Assembly (NCBI GenBank): GCA_035633115.1
Contig: DASQFN010000122.1
Location: 1-64,000, forward strand
From: Gemmatimonadaceae bacterium
GTDB taxonomy: Bacteria > Gemmatimonadota > Gemmatimonadetes > Gemmatimonadales > Gemmatimonadaceae
Direction: 5' to 3'
Length of the DNA stretch: 64,000 nucleotides
This document shows, piece after piece, positions 45,586 through 54,715 of the stretch. Under the pieces are notes generated by a model. That model searched no databases and was not told the origin of the DNA. It was given only the letters and a program-made list of their open reading frames with translations. Position 1 is the stretch's first letter. Each line of letters starts with the position of its first letter. The translations under genes and the position numbers were made by a program.

Positions 45586-45987
45586 TTAGGCTTCCTCGTC
45601 GGGAGGTGTGCGAACTGTCTGCGCAAGCCGGCGCGCGGCATACGTTCGCGCATCCACCTCGTAGCGGTTGAGGTGATATCCCCGTCGTATGCTCTCCCAA
45701 ATGTAACGCAGCGGAAAACTCCTGCGCTCCCGAAACTGCTCTACGTGCCTTAGCTCGTGTAGCAGCAGCGGAGCGTCTATTGCGGTGCGCGGCCCGAAGA
45801 AGATCGTATGGCCCAGCGTAACGGCCGCAACGGCGGTCTGCCCGATGACCCAGCCGGCGAGTCGCGGCGCAAGTCCCCCGCGACGAAGCCGCATCTGAGC
45901 GAGCTCGGGGTACTTCCGAAGCAGCTCGTCCGGCATCTGCATCGCCTCACCAATCAGTGTGCTGCCGATGCGGGTGAGATATCCCAT
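45586..45987 (-). CDS. Small protein with an HExxH motif (DUF4157-like)
   Basis: The 133-residue product carries LLLHELRHVEQFRE, an HExxH zinc-protease motif (HELRH, about residue 75). A nearby YEVDA further on could supply a third ligand. A short hydrophobic segment (GWVIGQTAVAAVTLGHTIFFG) precedes it. It resembles the small DUF4157 type, but is too short for a full metalloprotease. The ATG at 45987 overlaps comEC by 34 bp; an ATG at 45942 would shorten it by 15 residues. Function unknown. Confidence 0.65.
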   Translation of the reverse strand: MGYLTRIGSTLIGEAMQMPDELLRKYPELAQMRLRRGGLAPRLAGWVIGQTAVAAVTLGHTIFFGPRTAIDAPLLLHELRHVEQFRERRSFPLRYIWESIRRGYHLNRYEVDARTYAARRLAQTVRTPPDEEA

Positions 45988-47951
45988 CGCTGGCCTTCCG
46001 CCTCCAGAGTGATGGCACGGCCATCGGTTCTCACGATGATAGTGCCGCGCTGATCAGTACGCACGACTTGCGCCCCTACGCGCCTCAGCGCGGCGAGGAC
46101 ATCAGCGCTCGGATGGCCGTAGATGTTGTCAGCCCCTACGGAAATGATTGCCGCAGATGGCTGAACCGCCGCGAGAAACGCCTCGCTGCTGCTGGTCGAG
46201 CTGCCGTGGTGCCCGACCTTCAGCACGTCTGCAGCAAGTTCGTCGCGAGCGTGTTCGAGAAGCCAGCCCTCCTCCGCCTCCTCCGCATCGCCCACCAGAA
46301 GAAATCGCACAGAACCGTGTCGGATGAGGGCGATAGTGCTCGCTTCATTTGGGTCGACCAGGGACGCGGTCCATGCGGAATCGGGTGCCAGAAACTCGAC
46401 CGTGACTCCGTCGATGGCGAAGCGATCGCTCGGGTGGACACGCTGCCATCGCACGCCCGCTTCACGCGCCGCGCGCAGTGATCGATCGTATACGCGACTC
46501 CCCTGCGGAAACGCCGCATCCCAGAAAGTGCGCGGCCGAAGCGCCGAGAATACGCTCGCTGCGCCGCCGACGTGATCGGAGTGAGCGTGTGAGAGCACGA
46601 ACGATTCGAGCACGCCACCGCGTCTCATCACGTATGGGATGATGGTCGAACGCCCAGCGTCGCCGCCTTCCCACATCCTTCCGGCATCGATGAGCACCCA
46701 TCGGCCGCGATCCGTACGCAGCAGAACCGCGTCTCCCTGCCCTACGTCCAGCACGTGCATCTCGACCCATCCGGAGTATGGCAGATGGACCAATGGCGCC
46801 CAGGCCACTACGGCGAAGGCCGTCGCCGATACCACCAGTGGCTTTGCCGGATGTCTCGCGAGAACGGCAACCAGAAGGGCCGCGATCGCGACGCCGCCGG
46901 AAACGACCGTGACGAACGTGGGCGTTACCGCAATCGAGCTTCCAGGAAGAGCCGCCGCGGCGGCCGCGATACCATCGAACACTATCATCAGAGGATGCGC
47001 GGCTGCGGCGAAAAACCGCGCAATCACCGGAAAAGGAGCAAACAGGAGGGCAAGAAACAAAGTCGGCTGGAGCACAGCGATCACCGGACCGGCAGCAAGA
47101 TTCGCGAGGGGCGCAACGACACTCAGTCGTCCGAAATACCACGCGACGAGCGGAGCGCTGACGATGCTCGCGACAACTGATGTCAGCAGCTCGCGGCCGA
47201 CTGTGAGACGAATACCGGAGAGCCGCGGCGCGAGGAAGCGACGAGCGAGAACGCCGCTGGCGATCAGGCCGGCGATTCCAACGACACTGAGCTGGTAGCC
47301 AAGGTCGAGAACCGTTCGGGGCTGCACGAGTGGAGCGAACGCACCGACAGCCCACGAGGCCCACGGCGACGTAGGGCGCTGCCACGCGGCGGATGCGCCG
47401 CCCATTGCAAGCATCGCGGCCGAGCGGACCGCAGGCGGCGGCGCGCCGATTACGGCGACATAGATCGCGATGACGATGAGAGAGACCAACGCCGCCAGCG
47501 AAGGTGGGAACCGCGCAAGACGAAGGAGGAGCAACAGTGCGCCGGCGATGATGGCGACGTGCAGCCCGGAAATGGAAAGCATGTGGATTATTCCGGCGCG
47601 CGCGTAGCGATCGCGCATCTCCGGCGGTATCTGGTGCTGGTCGGCGATGAGAAGAGCCTTCGCCATTTTCGCGTCGCGGCCGAACACTTTGTCGATCGAC
47701 TCCGACGCGCGGGCGCGCGCCCGGCCGAGAGTCGTAGCCTCCTGTCGCTCGGATTCGGCTGCCCGCTCGTGGCGCGTGAGGCGTTTCGCCGGAACGGCCG
47801 AGAGCAGTGCGATGACGGTGCCGCCAACCGTGAGCAGACCAATTGCTCCGAGCGTAGCATCGCGCCGATGCAGGCCGTAGATGGCGCAACAGATTGCTCC
47901 CGCCGCTGCCAATAGCGCAGCGCCGGAGAAGCCGGCGAGAAGTCCGGCCAC
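45954..47951 (-). CDS. comEC: DNA uptake channel ComEC
   Basis: ComEC imports single-stranded DNA across the inner membrane. The visible 665 residues have the competence domain (ARAGIIHMLSISGLHVAIIAG, LGYQLSVVGIAGL), about ten hydrophobic helices, and the C-terminal metallo-beta-lactamase domain (VEMHVLDVGQGDAVLL, LSHAHSDHVGGA, VLKVGHHGSSTSS). The usual OB-fold insertion (DUF4131) between the first helices and the competence domain is missing; only ~35 residues separate them. The true start is uncertain: hydrophobic codons (LLPLITSAYLSFV) continue in frame upstream of the GTG at 47951, without an ATG/GTG/TTG. Confidence 0.88.
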   Translation of the reverse strand: MAGLLAGFSGAALLAAAGAICCAIYGLHRRDATLGAIGLLTVGGTVIALLSAVPAKRLTRHERAAESERQEATTLGRARARASESIDKVFGRDAKMAKALLIADQHQIPPEMRDRYARAGIIHMLSISGLHVAIIAGALLLLLRLARFPPSLAALVSLIVIAIYVAVIGAPPPAVRSAAMLAMGGASAAWQRPTSPWASWAVGAFAPLVQPRTVLDLGYQLSVVGIAGLIASGVLARRFLAPRLSGIRLTVGRELLTSVVASIVSAPLVAWYFGRLSVVAPLANLAAGPVIAVLQPTLFLALLFAPFPVIARFFAAAAHPLMIVFDGIAAAAAALPGSSIAVTPTFVTVVSGGVAIAALLVAVLARHPAKPLVVSATAFAVVAWAPLVHLPYSGWVEMHVLDVGQGDAVLLRTDRGRWVLIDAGRMWEGGDAGRSTIIPYVMRRGGVLESFVLSHAHSDHVGGAASVFSALRPRTFWDAAFPQGSRVYDRSLRAAREAGVRWQRVHPSDRFAIDGVTVEFLAPDSAWTASLVDPNEASTIALIRHGSVRFLLVGDAEEAEEGWLLEHARDELAADVLKVGHHGSSTSSSEAFLAAVQPSAAIISVGADNIYGHPSADVLAALRRVGAQVVRTDQRGTIIVRTDGRAITLEAEGQRWDISPASAAH

Positions 47952-48065
47952 GAAGGAGAGATACGCCGACGTGATGAGCGGCAGGAGGCGCTTCCAGGAG
48001 CTTGCCGCTCGACTGTAGCGCCGCCAACGCGAAATGCGCGAACCCGCGCATCCCGCGAATGTTCT

Positions 48066-49406
48066 TTAGACCGCCATCGGCAGCGGAGCTCTCTCGCGTA
48101 CCGGCACGCCGGTGAACGTCGAGCCCGTGGTCCCGGTGAGCTCGACCGTTGCGTAACTGCCGATCATGCTCGGCTCGCCGGGTATTATGACGGTCTTGAA
48201 ATCGCGCGTCCGGGCCTGCAGCAACCCTCCGCGCCGCGCTTCCTTTTCGATCAGCACTTCGCGCCGCTGCCCGAGCTGGCGGAGATTTCGATCCCTGACT
48301 CCGGACCGGACCGTGTCGATAAGGCGGGCGAGTCGCTCGCCGGCAACTTCATCCGGTACAGTCTCGCTGGGAGGAAAACGCGTTGCCGGAGTACCCTCGC
48401 GCAGAGAGAACTTGAACGTGAAGGCATCCTCAAACCCCACTTCGCGCACCGCGCTCAGCGTTGCCTCGAAGTCGTCGTCCGTTTCGCCCGGGAATCCGAC
48501 GATCACATCCGTCGTCAGAGCCAGACCGGGAATGGCAGCGCGCAGACGCGCGACACACTCGAGGTATTTCTCCCGCGTATAGCGACGGAGCATCCGCTTC
48601 AGCACCACCGAGGAGCCGGATTGCATCGGGAGATGAACGTGCTCGCACACCGCATCGGTGTCAGCCATCGCGGCCACCACGCGGTCGCTGAAATCATTGG
48701 GGTGAGGACTGGTGAAGCGAAGTCGTCTCAGGCCACCGACCGCGCCGACCGCACGCAGCAGATCGGCGAAATCGTACCTGCCGTCGTTGTACGAGTTCAC
48801 GGTCTGACCGAGGAGAACAACCTCCGTCATGCCTTCGGCGACCACGGTCTTCGTCTCGCGCACCACATCTTCGAGTCTGCGACTTCGCTCCGGACCGCGA
48901 GTCGTCGGTACAATGCAGTAGGTGCACCGGTAATCGCACCCGCGCTGGACCGGAATCCACGCCTTCACGCTATCAAAGCGGCGCGCGGAGAAATCCTCGT
49001 AGTGCTCTTCGAGATCGAAGTCCGTAGAGCTCGTACGCGCACCCCGTCGCGCGTTCTCGATAAGCAGGGGCAGCGCGCGATAACCATCGGGGCCGATGAC
49101 CAGGCTCACATGGCTCGCTCGCTGGAGGATCTGCGGGCCAAGCCGTTGAGCCATGCATCCGGTTACGCCGAGCACGGCCCCGCGCTTCATCCTGCTCTTC
49201 ATCTCGCCAAGCCTGCCAATCACACGCTGCTCGGCGTGCTCGCGGATGGCGCAAGTGTTGACGAGAATGACGTCGGCGGTCTCAGGTACATCCACCGGCC
49301 GATAACCGGACGCAGCGAGCTTTCCAAGCATGAGCTCGGAGTCGCTGACATTCATCTGGCACCCGTAGGTCTCGATGTAAACGGTGGATTCGACCGTCGG
49401 CTTCAT
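48066..49406 (-). CDS. miaB: tRNA 2-methylthio-N6-isopentenyladenosine synthase
   Basis: The 446-residue radical-SAM methylthiotransferase begins with YIETYGCQMNVSDSELM (first auxiliary cluster Cys). It has IPVQRGCDYRCTYCIVP with the CxxxCxxC radical-SAM motif near residue 150 and a C-terminal TRAM domain. MiaB adds the 2-methylthio group at A37 of tRNAs reading UNN codons. Its ATG overlaps the mtaB stop by 4 bp. Confidence 0.95.
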   Translation of the reverse strand: MKPTVESTVYIETYGCQMNVSDSELMLGKLAASGYRPVDVPETADVILVNTCAIREHAEQRVIGRLGEMKSRMKRGAVLGVTGCMAQRLGPQILQRASHVSLVIGPDGYRALPLLIENARRGARTSSTDFDLEEHYEDFSARRFDSVKAWIPVQRGCDYRCTYCIVPTTRGPERSRRLEDVVRETKTVVAEGMTEVVLLGQTVNSYNDGRYDFADLLRAVGAVGGLRRLRFTSPHPNDFSDRVVAAMADTDAVCEHVHLPMQSGSSVVLKRMLRRYTREKYLECVARLRAAIPGLALTTDVIVGFPGETDDDFEATLSAVREVGFEDAFTFKFSLREGTPATRFPPSETVPDEVAGERLARLIDTVRSGVRDRNLRQLGQRREVLIEKEARRGGLLQARTRDFKTVIIPGEPSMIGSYATVELTGTTGSTFTGVPVRERAPLPMAV

Positions 49407-50653
49407 GCTTCCAAACTACCAGTGGTCGTGGCAGTAAGCGTCGCGTTTCTGACGAAGAGTTTCGCGGCAAACCGATCGCGCCTGCGTATTCCAGGGCTTG
49501 CTATTGCGACCGAGAGATGATCCTCGGTCAGTCCATCCTGTGCGGAAATGGCCACGACATCGGCCGTACCGTCCGCCCGCAAGTTCCTGTAATCAGCGGA
49601 CTTATGCCTGCTGAGCTCACGTAATTCCGAGCACCTGCGATCGATGTCGGTCGATGCAACCTCCCCTCGGAGCCGTGACGCCGCCGCGCCCGGACGAGCC
49701 GAGTAGGGGAAGACGTGCAAGGAGGTGAATGGGAGCCGCTCGATGAGTGCGCGAGTCTGATGATGGTCTTCTTCGGCTTCTCCGGGAAACCCGCAGATCA
49801 CATCGGCGCCCAGCCCGAAGACACGTCGCGAGCCGACGATGCGCTCGATGCGGGCTTCGTACGTCCTCGCTGTATACCAATGGCGGCCCATTCGCCTGAG
49901 CACGCGATCAGACCCCGATTGCAGCGGCGCGTGGAGGTAGGGCGCCAATCGGGCAGGATCGGCCAGGAGCTCGAGAAGACGGTCGTCGACTTCAGTTGCC
50001 TCGAGCGAAGACAATCGGAATCGAACTAGCGGGATAGCCTTGATGAGCGCCTCGACGAGGAGAGAGAGTGAGCTTCCTGTGTCTGTCCCGTACGAGCCGA
50101 TGTGAATTCCAGTCAGAACTATCTCAGGATGGGACTCGGCGAGAAGCTGTGCCTCAGCCACGAGCTCGTGCAGCGAACGCGAACGGTTGGAACCTCGTGC
50201 AAGCGTCGTCGCGCAGAACGTGCAATGCTCGTCGCACCCGTCCTGTATCCGGAGGAGCGCACGCGCCCCCGTCTGCGTCCGCGCGCCACTCGGCGATGGC
50301 GCGTTTCGCAAGCCGAGTGTCGCTGCAATCATGTTTAGATTTGCGCCGGCGACCGTATCCGATACTGTCGGGAGAGTGCGGAGAGGCGCGATGCGCTCGT
50401 CGCGAATCGACAGCCCCGGTGCACATCCCATCACGACGGTGCGCAGCGAAGGGTTGGAGCGCGCAGCCCGCCGAACTCCTTTCCGAAGCTCAGCCTCGGC
50501 TGCGGCCGTAACGGAGCAGCTGTTGAAGATCGCTATGTCCGCGTCTTCGGCGTCGTCGACTTCGCCAGCTCCGGCTGAAAGCAGCATCGCACGAACTGCC
50601 TCGCTGTCGTACTGATTGGCGCGGCAGCCGTATGTTCGCAGCAGAAACCTCAT
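49403..50653 (-). CDS. mtaB: tRNA N6-threonylcarbamoyladenosine methylthiotransferase
   Basis: The 416-residue MiaB paralogue starts RFLLRTYGCRANQYDSEAVRAML with Cys at the first site. NSCSVTAAAEAELRKGVRRA follows, and the radical-SAM triad lies in IQDGCDEHCTFCATTLARG. This N-terminal pattern (YGCRANQ-like with N-x-C-S-V-T) is the MtaB/e-MtaB type acting on t6A37. It overlaps both the preceding kinase and miaB by 4 bp, so two A37 thiolation enzymes are encoded in tandem. Confidence 0.9.
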   Translation of the reverse strand: MRFLLRTYGCRANQYDSEAVRAMLLSAGAGEVDDAEDADIAIFNSCSVTAAAEAELRKGVRRAARSNPSLRTVVMGCAPGLSIRDERIAPLRTLPTVSDTVAGANLNMIAATLGLRNAPSPSGARTQTGARALLRIQDGCDEHCTFCATTLARGSNRSRSLHELVAEAQLLAESHPEIVLTGIHIGSYGTDTGSSLSLLVEALIKAIPLVRFRLSSLEATEVDDRLLELLADPARLAPYLHAPLQSGSDRVLRRMGRHWYTARTYEARIERIVGSRRVFGLGADVICGFPGEAEEDHHQTRALIERLPFTSLHVFPYSARPGAAASRLRGEVASTDIDRRCSELRELSRHKSADYRNLRADGTADVVAISAQDGLTEDHLSVAIASPGIRRRDRFAAKLFVRNATLTATTTGSLEA

Positions 50654-51879
50654 GCGGACGACGAAGCGGCCGTGACGGCCGGGCGCTCAGAGCTGATCAT
50701 GTCGCTCGCTGCCGAGTCGGGGCGTCCTGCAGGCCGCAGTGGAAGCTGGACATAAAACGAGCTTCCCTCCCCCTCTCGACTCATCACCCAGATCATTCCG
50801 CCGTGCAGGTCGACAACCAGCTTGCAAAAAGTCAGTCCCAGTCCGGAGCTCCGGACTCGTGGCGCTTGCGAGCCCGCCACCTGCCCGAATTTTCTGAAGA
50901 TCACCTCATGGTACTCGGGCGGAATTCCGGGGCCGTTATCGGTCACGGCGAACAGGACGCCGTCGCGCGTCTTCCGTGCGCTCAGTGACAGCGTGATCGC
51001 ACTCGATGAATGCGTGACAGCATTCTGAATGAGATTCCAGAACACGCGCTTCAATAACGCCTTGTCGGCCTCGAACACCGGCGTGTCGTCGTCCACGCTG
51101 AGCGACGCCTTCGTGCCTTCCTGCAGGAAGCGGTGACTCCACTCATGCAGCAGCTCGGCGAGCAGCGCCGCCGGTGCAATCTGTGTGTAGCTCAGACTGA
51201 TCGCGGCCTCTTCGATTCGCGCGACTTCGAGTATGTCCTCGATCAGAGCGAGCAGGTCCTCGGATTTCTCCTCGGCGGCGCCAATCGCCTGTCGCTGCGA
51301 ATCGCTCAGAGCCCCGAAATCGCCGTCACCCAGCATCTCCAGCGTCGCCAGAACCGCGGTAAGCGGGCTCTTCAGATCATGCACGATCATCTTCATGAGA
51401 TCGTCGCGCACTTTCTCGAGCTCGCGCAGCTTGCGATAGCTGTTCTCGAGCGCATCGGTAGCGGCCTTCAGCTTGAGCAGGCTGCGGACGCGCGCGCCGA
51501 GTACGAGACGATTGTGAGGCTTGGTGAGGAAATCGTCGCCGCCCGCCTCGATCCCCTTTACACGGTCACCAGTGTCGTTGAGAGCAGTGACGAATATCAC
51601 CGGAATACGCGCTGTCCTGGAGTCGCGCTTGATGCGCCGGCAAACCTCGAAGCCGGTTGACCGTGTGTCGACGCCAAGATCGCCGGCCGGCATCGACACG
51701 TCGAGAATGCACAGATCAGGGCTGTGCTCGAAGCATGCGGCGAGCGCGGAGGGACCATCCTCCGCTGCGATCGTGCGATACCCGAGCGTGTTGAGCTGGT
51801 CGAACAGGAGCTCTACGTTTGCCGGAACGTCATCGGCCACGAGGATCAGTGGCGAGGAACCTGCGCCCGGCTCGGTCAT
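50650..51879 (-). CDS. Hybrid response regulator / histidine kinase
   Basis: The 409-residue cytoplasmic protein has an N-terminal receiver domain (ILVADDVPAN, phospho-acceptor Asp in CILDVSMPAGD, Lys in FLTKPHN). A coiled helix and a histidine-kinase core follow, with the phospho-His in IVHDLKSPLTAVLATLEML. The ATP site has FWNLIQNAVTHS, DNGPGIPPEYHEVIFRKF and SSGLGLTFCKLVVD. No transmembrane segment is present. Such REC-HK proteins usually pass a signal from another kinase. Its ATG is 3 bp after the barrel protein gene. Confidence 0.9.
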   Translation of the reverse strand: MTEPGAGSSPLILVADDVPANVELLFDQLNTLGYRTIAAEDGPSALAACFEHSPDLCILDVSMPAGDLGVDTRSTGFEVCRRIKRDSRTARIPVIFVTALNDTGDRVKGIEAGGDDFLTKPHNRLVLGARVRSLLKLKAATDALENSYRKLRELEKVRDDLMKMIVHDLKSPLTAVLATLEMLGDGDFGALSDSQRQAIGAAEEKSEDLLALIEDILEVARIEEAAISLSYTQIAPAALLAELLHEWSHRFLQEGTKASLSVDDDTPVFEADKALLKRVFWNLIQNAVTHSSSAITLSLSARKTRDGVLFAVTDNGPGIPPEYHEVIFRKFGQVAGSQAPRVRSSGLGLTFCKLVVDLHGGMIWVMSREGEGSSFYVQLPLRPAGRPDSAASDMISSERPAVTAASSSA

Positions 51880-51882
51880 CCG

Positions 51883-53049
51883 TTACGGCCGAACGCGCAG
51901 GCCGAAGCTGAGAGTGAAAGCGCGCTCGCGGACTGAGCCCACCGCGCCCGTCGCCGCCTCGGCGGAGCGCCATGCATGCTGTACAGTGACGTCGAACGCC
52001 GCGCGGTTTCTCGAGAATTGCGCGCCAAGTCCGCCTGAAACCGAGGTTTCACGCACTTCGCCGCCCGCAGCGAGAAACGGGAGCGTCCGATAGCGGCCGC
52101 CGAGGCGTATGAGAACCACGCGCTCCAGAATCCGCGGACCCGTGGCCTCGATTCCCGCGCCGGCGTCCCACGCGTCAACCGCTCTCGCTTCTTCCGAGCC
52201 AAGCCCATTCATCGCCGACCATTGATCCCGCGCCACCTGCGCACCAAGCGTTGCGCCGCTGATTCCTTCATAGGAGATGCCAATTCCATACCTGTCAGGA
52301 ACGCTGGCTGACGCGACGACCGTGTCGCCGGATTGCGCCTCGAGGCCGCCACCTTTGCGCCCGGATATGCCGATGGCAAGCGAGGCCGCCGGGCGAATGA
52401 TCGCGCCGGCCGAGATGCCGAATCCCGTGTAGCTGATATCCGATACCTGTTGGACAGGTGTGAAGCGAAGACTGTCCGGAAATGTCTGCTGAAACGATAG
52501 CCGATTGCGACCAACGAATACGTGTGCGCCCACGCCGATCTGAAGCAATCGGCTGGGAATCCATCCAGCCGCAAGACGCACATCGTTGATCGCTCCGATG
52601 CTGGTCACGGTCTCAGTCAGAAGCGCCATTTCGCCCGCGATGTCCTCCTCGCGCGTGGTCGTCGTTGCCCACGAGCGGTCGAGCAGCGTCGAAACCGAGA
52701 GAGCAACACTTCCCCGGCTACTCACCGGAAGCGATGCGACGGCCAGCGGGAACCGCGAGACCATCGAACGCTGCGTCTCGCTCCCTGAGGAAAATCGGCG
52801 GAACTCCGGCTCGTACTGGAGAAAGAGCACGGGCTCGGACATAGACGCGATAGAAGCCGGGTTCACCGCCGTCTGCGGATCGAATTGCGCCAAACCTCCC
52901 CCGGTCCCCAGCGCTCGAGTGCTGAATTCTCCCGGGGGATAGCCAAATCCCTGGGTCGTGAGCGCACCCTGGGCTCGGACAGAGCCCGTCGCCACGATAG
53001 TGAGTCCCGCAAAGAGCGACGCAACACGAATCAGGCGCGCGCGAATCAT
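51883..53049 (-). CDS. Outer-membrane beta-barrel protein
   Basis: The 388-residue product has a signal peptide (1-26, cleavage after GSVRAQ). A run of alternating hydrophobic strands follows, starting with the STRALGTGGGLAQFDPQTAVNPASIAS segment typical of FadL/PorV-like barrels. It ends in FTLSFGLRVRP, with an aromatic near but not at the last position. The ATG at 53049 overlaps the lipoprotein stop by 4 bp. No substrate can be assigned; coupling to the lipoprotein suggests the two work together. Confidence 0.75.
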   Translation of the reverse strand: MIRARLIRVASLFAGLTIVATGSVRAQGALTTQGFGYPPGEFSTRALGTGGGLAQFDPQTAVNPASIASMSEPVLFLQYEPEFRRFSSGSETQRSMVSRFPLAVASLPVSSRGSVALSVSTLLDRSWATTTTREEDIAGEMALLTETVTSIGAINDVRLAAGWIPSRLLQIGVGAHVFVGRNRLSFQQTFPDSLRFTPVQQVSDISYTGFGISAGAIIRPAASLAIGISGRKGGGLEAQSGDTVVASASVPDRYGIGISYEGISGATLGAQVARDQWSAMNGLGSEEARAVDAWDAGAGIEATGPRILERVVLIRLGGRYRTLPFLAAGGEVRETSVSGGLGAQFSRNRAAFDVTVQHAWRSAEAATGAVGSVRERAFTLSFGLRVRP

Positions 53050-54299
53050 GGTAGGCCTCGAGATTTTCTTGTCGAGTAGCTGATGCGCAGGCGAGGTCGA
53101 AGCTCTGGAGCAGCCTCGATCGAAAAAAATCTGGCCTGAATGGGAGCCTGTCCTTCGGTAGTGCTCACGAGAACCAATGCGCGAGGCGTCTGATCCGGGT
53201 TCTGAGAGCGCCAAAGCGCAATGACCTGCGCCACCTCGAGCGTTTTGAGTCCGCTGTCGGCAGGCGAAATCTTGAGCGTGTCGAGCGTCGTGCCCGCCGT
53301 GATCTGCGCGGCCCGCGCGATGTCAGTCACGGATTTGGCCGCGAGCGAGACGTTCGCAAGCACACGAACGGTATCTCCAACCTCGCCAGACCTATCGGGA
53401 CGCTGAGTGAGGAGCAGCGTTGCGCGCACGATCTGCGCGGTGTCGCCGATGAAACTGGGCACATCGAACCGCATGTACACCCGGCGGGCGGGCAGCCCGC
53501 CCACGTTCAGGGCCTCGGGCGGACCCGGCGGCGGGCCTTTCACGAGTAGCGTGTAGTCGGAAAGACTGAAGGCGATGGTCGCCTGATTAGTTGGCGTTTT
53601 CGACGACGGCCCCATGATGATCGGCCGCACCGTGGTGTCCTTGTCGGCGCGGAAATAGAGCTGCGCCCCGCCGCCGGCCTCGACCGAGAAAATCCGGAAT
53701 TGAATCGATCCTTGTCCGGAAGCACGCAGGCCGATCCGCAGTCGCTGCCCACGCCTCGCCACGATTGCCGGACCCGGAATTTCGATATTGATCGAATCCT
53801 TGAAGTCAGCCGGGGCGAACGTCTTCGAAGCGATGAGACGATCGGGCGTAAAGAGTGCGGCGACGGCGCTCGTCAAAGAATCCGGAGCGTCCGTGTTGAC
53901 GTCATAAGCCTGGACGAGAATAGGCCCCGGAAGCTTAGCGCCGACGGTGTCGACTCTCAGGCGGAGGCGAGCGCTGTCCACGACGGATATCTGCGGTGTG
54001 TCCGTCGGGGACTTGATGTACCTCTCGGGGATCGAATCGAATCTGATTACCGCGCGCGAATCGACCGAGTCGCCACGTGAGGCGAGGAGCATCGAGAGCT
54101 CGGTACCCAGGCCGGTTGCAGCGGAGACTGACGTATCGAGAACGACGGGATCGATGGTGATCGTCTCGATGATTCCCTGCTGATTCGAGCAGAGATCAGG
54201 ACAGCCGGCGCTCGTGTCGAGAGTCTCGGTGCAGGCTGCGGCTATGCCGATCATCGAAAGCATGCCGGCAGCGCGAGCTCCGGCAGAAAAAAATCGCAC
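53046..54299 (-). CDS. Lipoprotein with a DNRLRE-like beta-sandwich end
   Basis: The 417-residue product has a signal peptide and lipobox ending at Cys23 (IAAAC). It then has beta-rich sequence with repeated VDSARLRLRVDT-type strands. The C terminus ELRPRLRISYSTRK is like the closing strand of DNRLRE domains found in secreted proteins. No catalytic motif is visible. The GTG at 54297-54299 overlaps the cdd stop by one base. It precedes the barrel gene with a 4-bp overlap, suggesting an outer-membrane pair of unknown function. Confidence 0.65.
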   Translation of the reverse strand: MRFFSAGARAAGMLSMIGIAAACTETLDTSAGCPDLCSNQQGIIETITIDPVVLDTSVSAATGLGTELSMLLASRGDSVDSRAVIRFDSIPERYIKSPTDTPQISVVDSARLRLRVDTVGAKLPGPILVQAYDVNTDAPDSLTSAVAALFTPDRLIASKTFAPADFKDSINIEIPGPAIVARRGQRLRIGLRASGQGSIQFRIFSVEAGGGAQLYFRADKDTTVRPIIMGPSSKTPTNQATIAFSLSDYTLLVKGPPPGPPEALNVGGLPARRVYMRFDVPSFIGDTAQIVRATLLLTQRPDRSGEVGDTVRVLANVSLAAKSVTDIARAAQITAGTTLDTLKISPADSGLKTLEVAQVIALWRSQNPDQTPRALVLVSTTEGQAPIQARFFSIEAAPELRPRLRISYSTRKSRGLP

Positions 54300-54715
54300 T
54301 ACGGCCTTCCACGTAAATGGTTCATGTCGAACGCCTCGGGAAGCAGCTCCGCCAGATGCCAGGTTGCCAGCTTGCCGTTGCGCGCATAACTGCGGATGAG
54401 CAAGTCAGGAGCGAACTCGCTCATTGTCTGCCTGCATGACCCGCACGGTGGTGATGGCTCGTCCGACTCACTCGCGATGGCAATCTCCTCGAATTTCGTG
54501 AGGCCCTGTGCGACGGCCGCGGCCACCGCCACTCGCTCTGCGCACAGCGCCTCGCCGTATGCGGCGTTCTCGACGTTGCATCCGGCCACGATTTCGCCGC
54601 TCGACGCCAGGATCGCGGCGCCGACGCGAAAGCGCGAATACGGCGCGTAAGCGTTCTCCATCGCGGCGAAGGCTGCGTCTCGCAGCCGGTCGCCGCTCGT
54701 ACCGCTGTCGCTCAC
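54299..54715 (-). CDS. cdd: Cytidine deaminase
   Basis: The 138-residue enzyme shows ENAYAPYSRFRVGAAI, VENAAYGEALCAERVAVAAAV (Cys and Glu of the zinc site) and PSPPCGSCRQTMSEF (two zinc Cys). It deaminates cytidine and deoxycytidine for salvage. The GTG at 54713-54715 overlaps the deoB stop as GTGA. Pairing with deoB is the common nucleoside-salvage arrangement. Confidence 0.94.
   Translation of the reverse strand: MSDSGTSGDRLRDAAFAAMENAYAPYSRFRVGAAILASSGEIVAGCNVENAAYGEALCAERVAVAAAVAQGLTKFEEIAIASESDEPSPPCGSCRQTMSEFAPDLLIRSYARNGKLATWHLAELLPEAFDMNHLRGRP

Noticed and set aside
46462-48051. Long minus-strand open frame of 529 codons overlapping comEC
   Set aside because: It is Arg/Ser-rich, has no domain signal, and lies in another frame of the clear ComEC coding sequence; it is a high-GC shadow frame.
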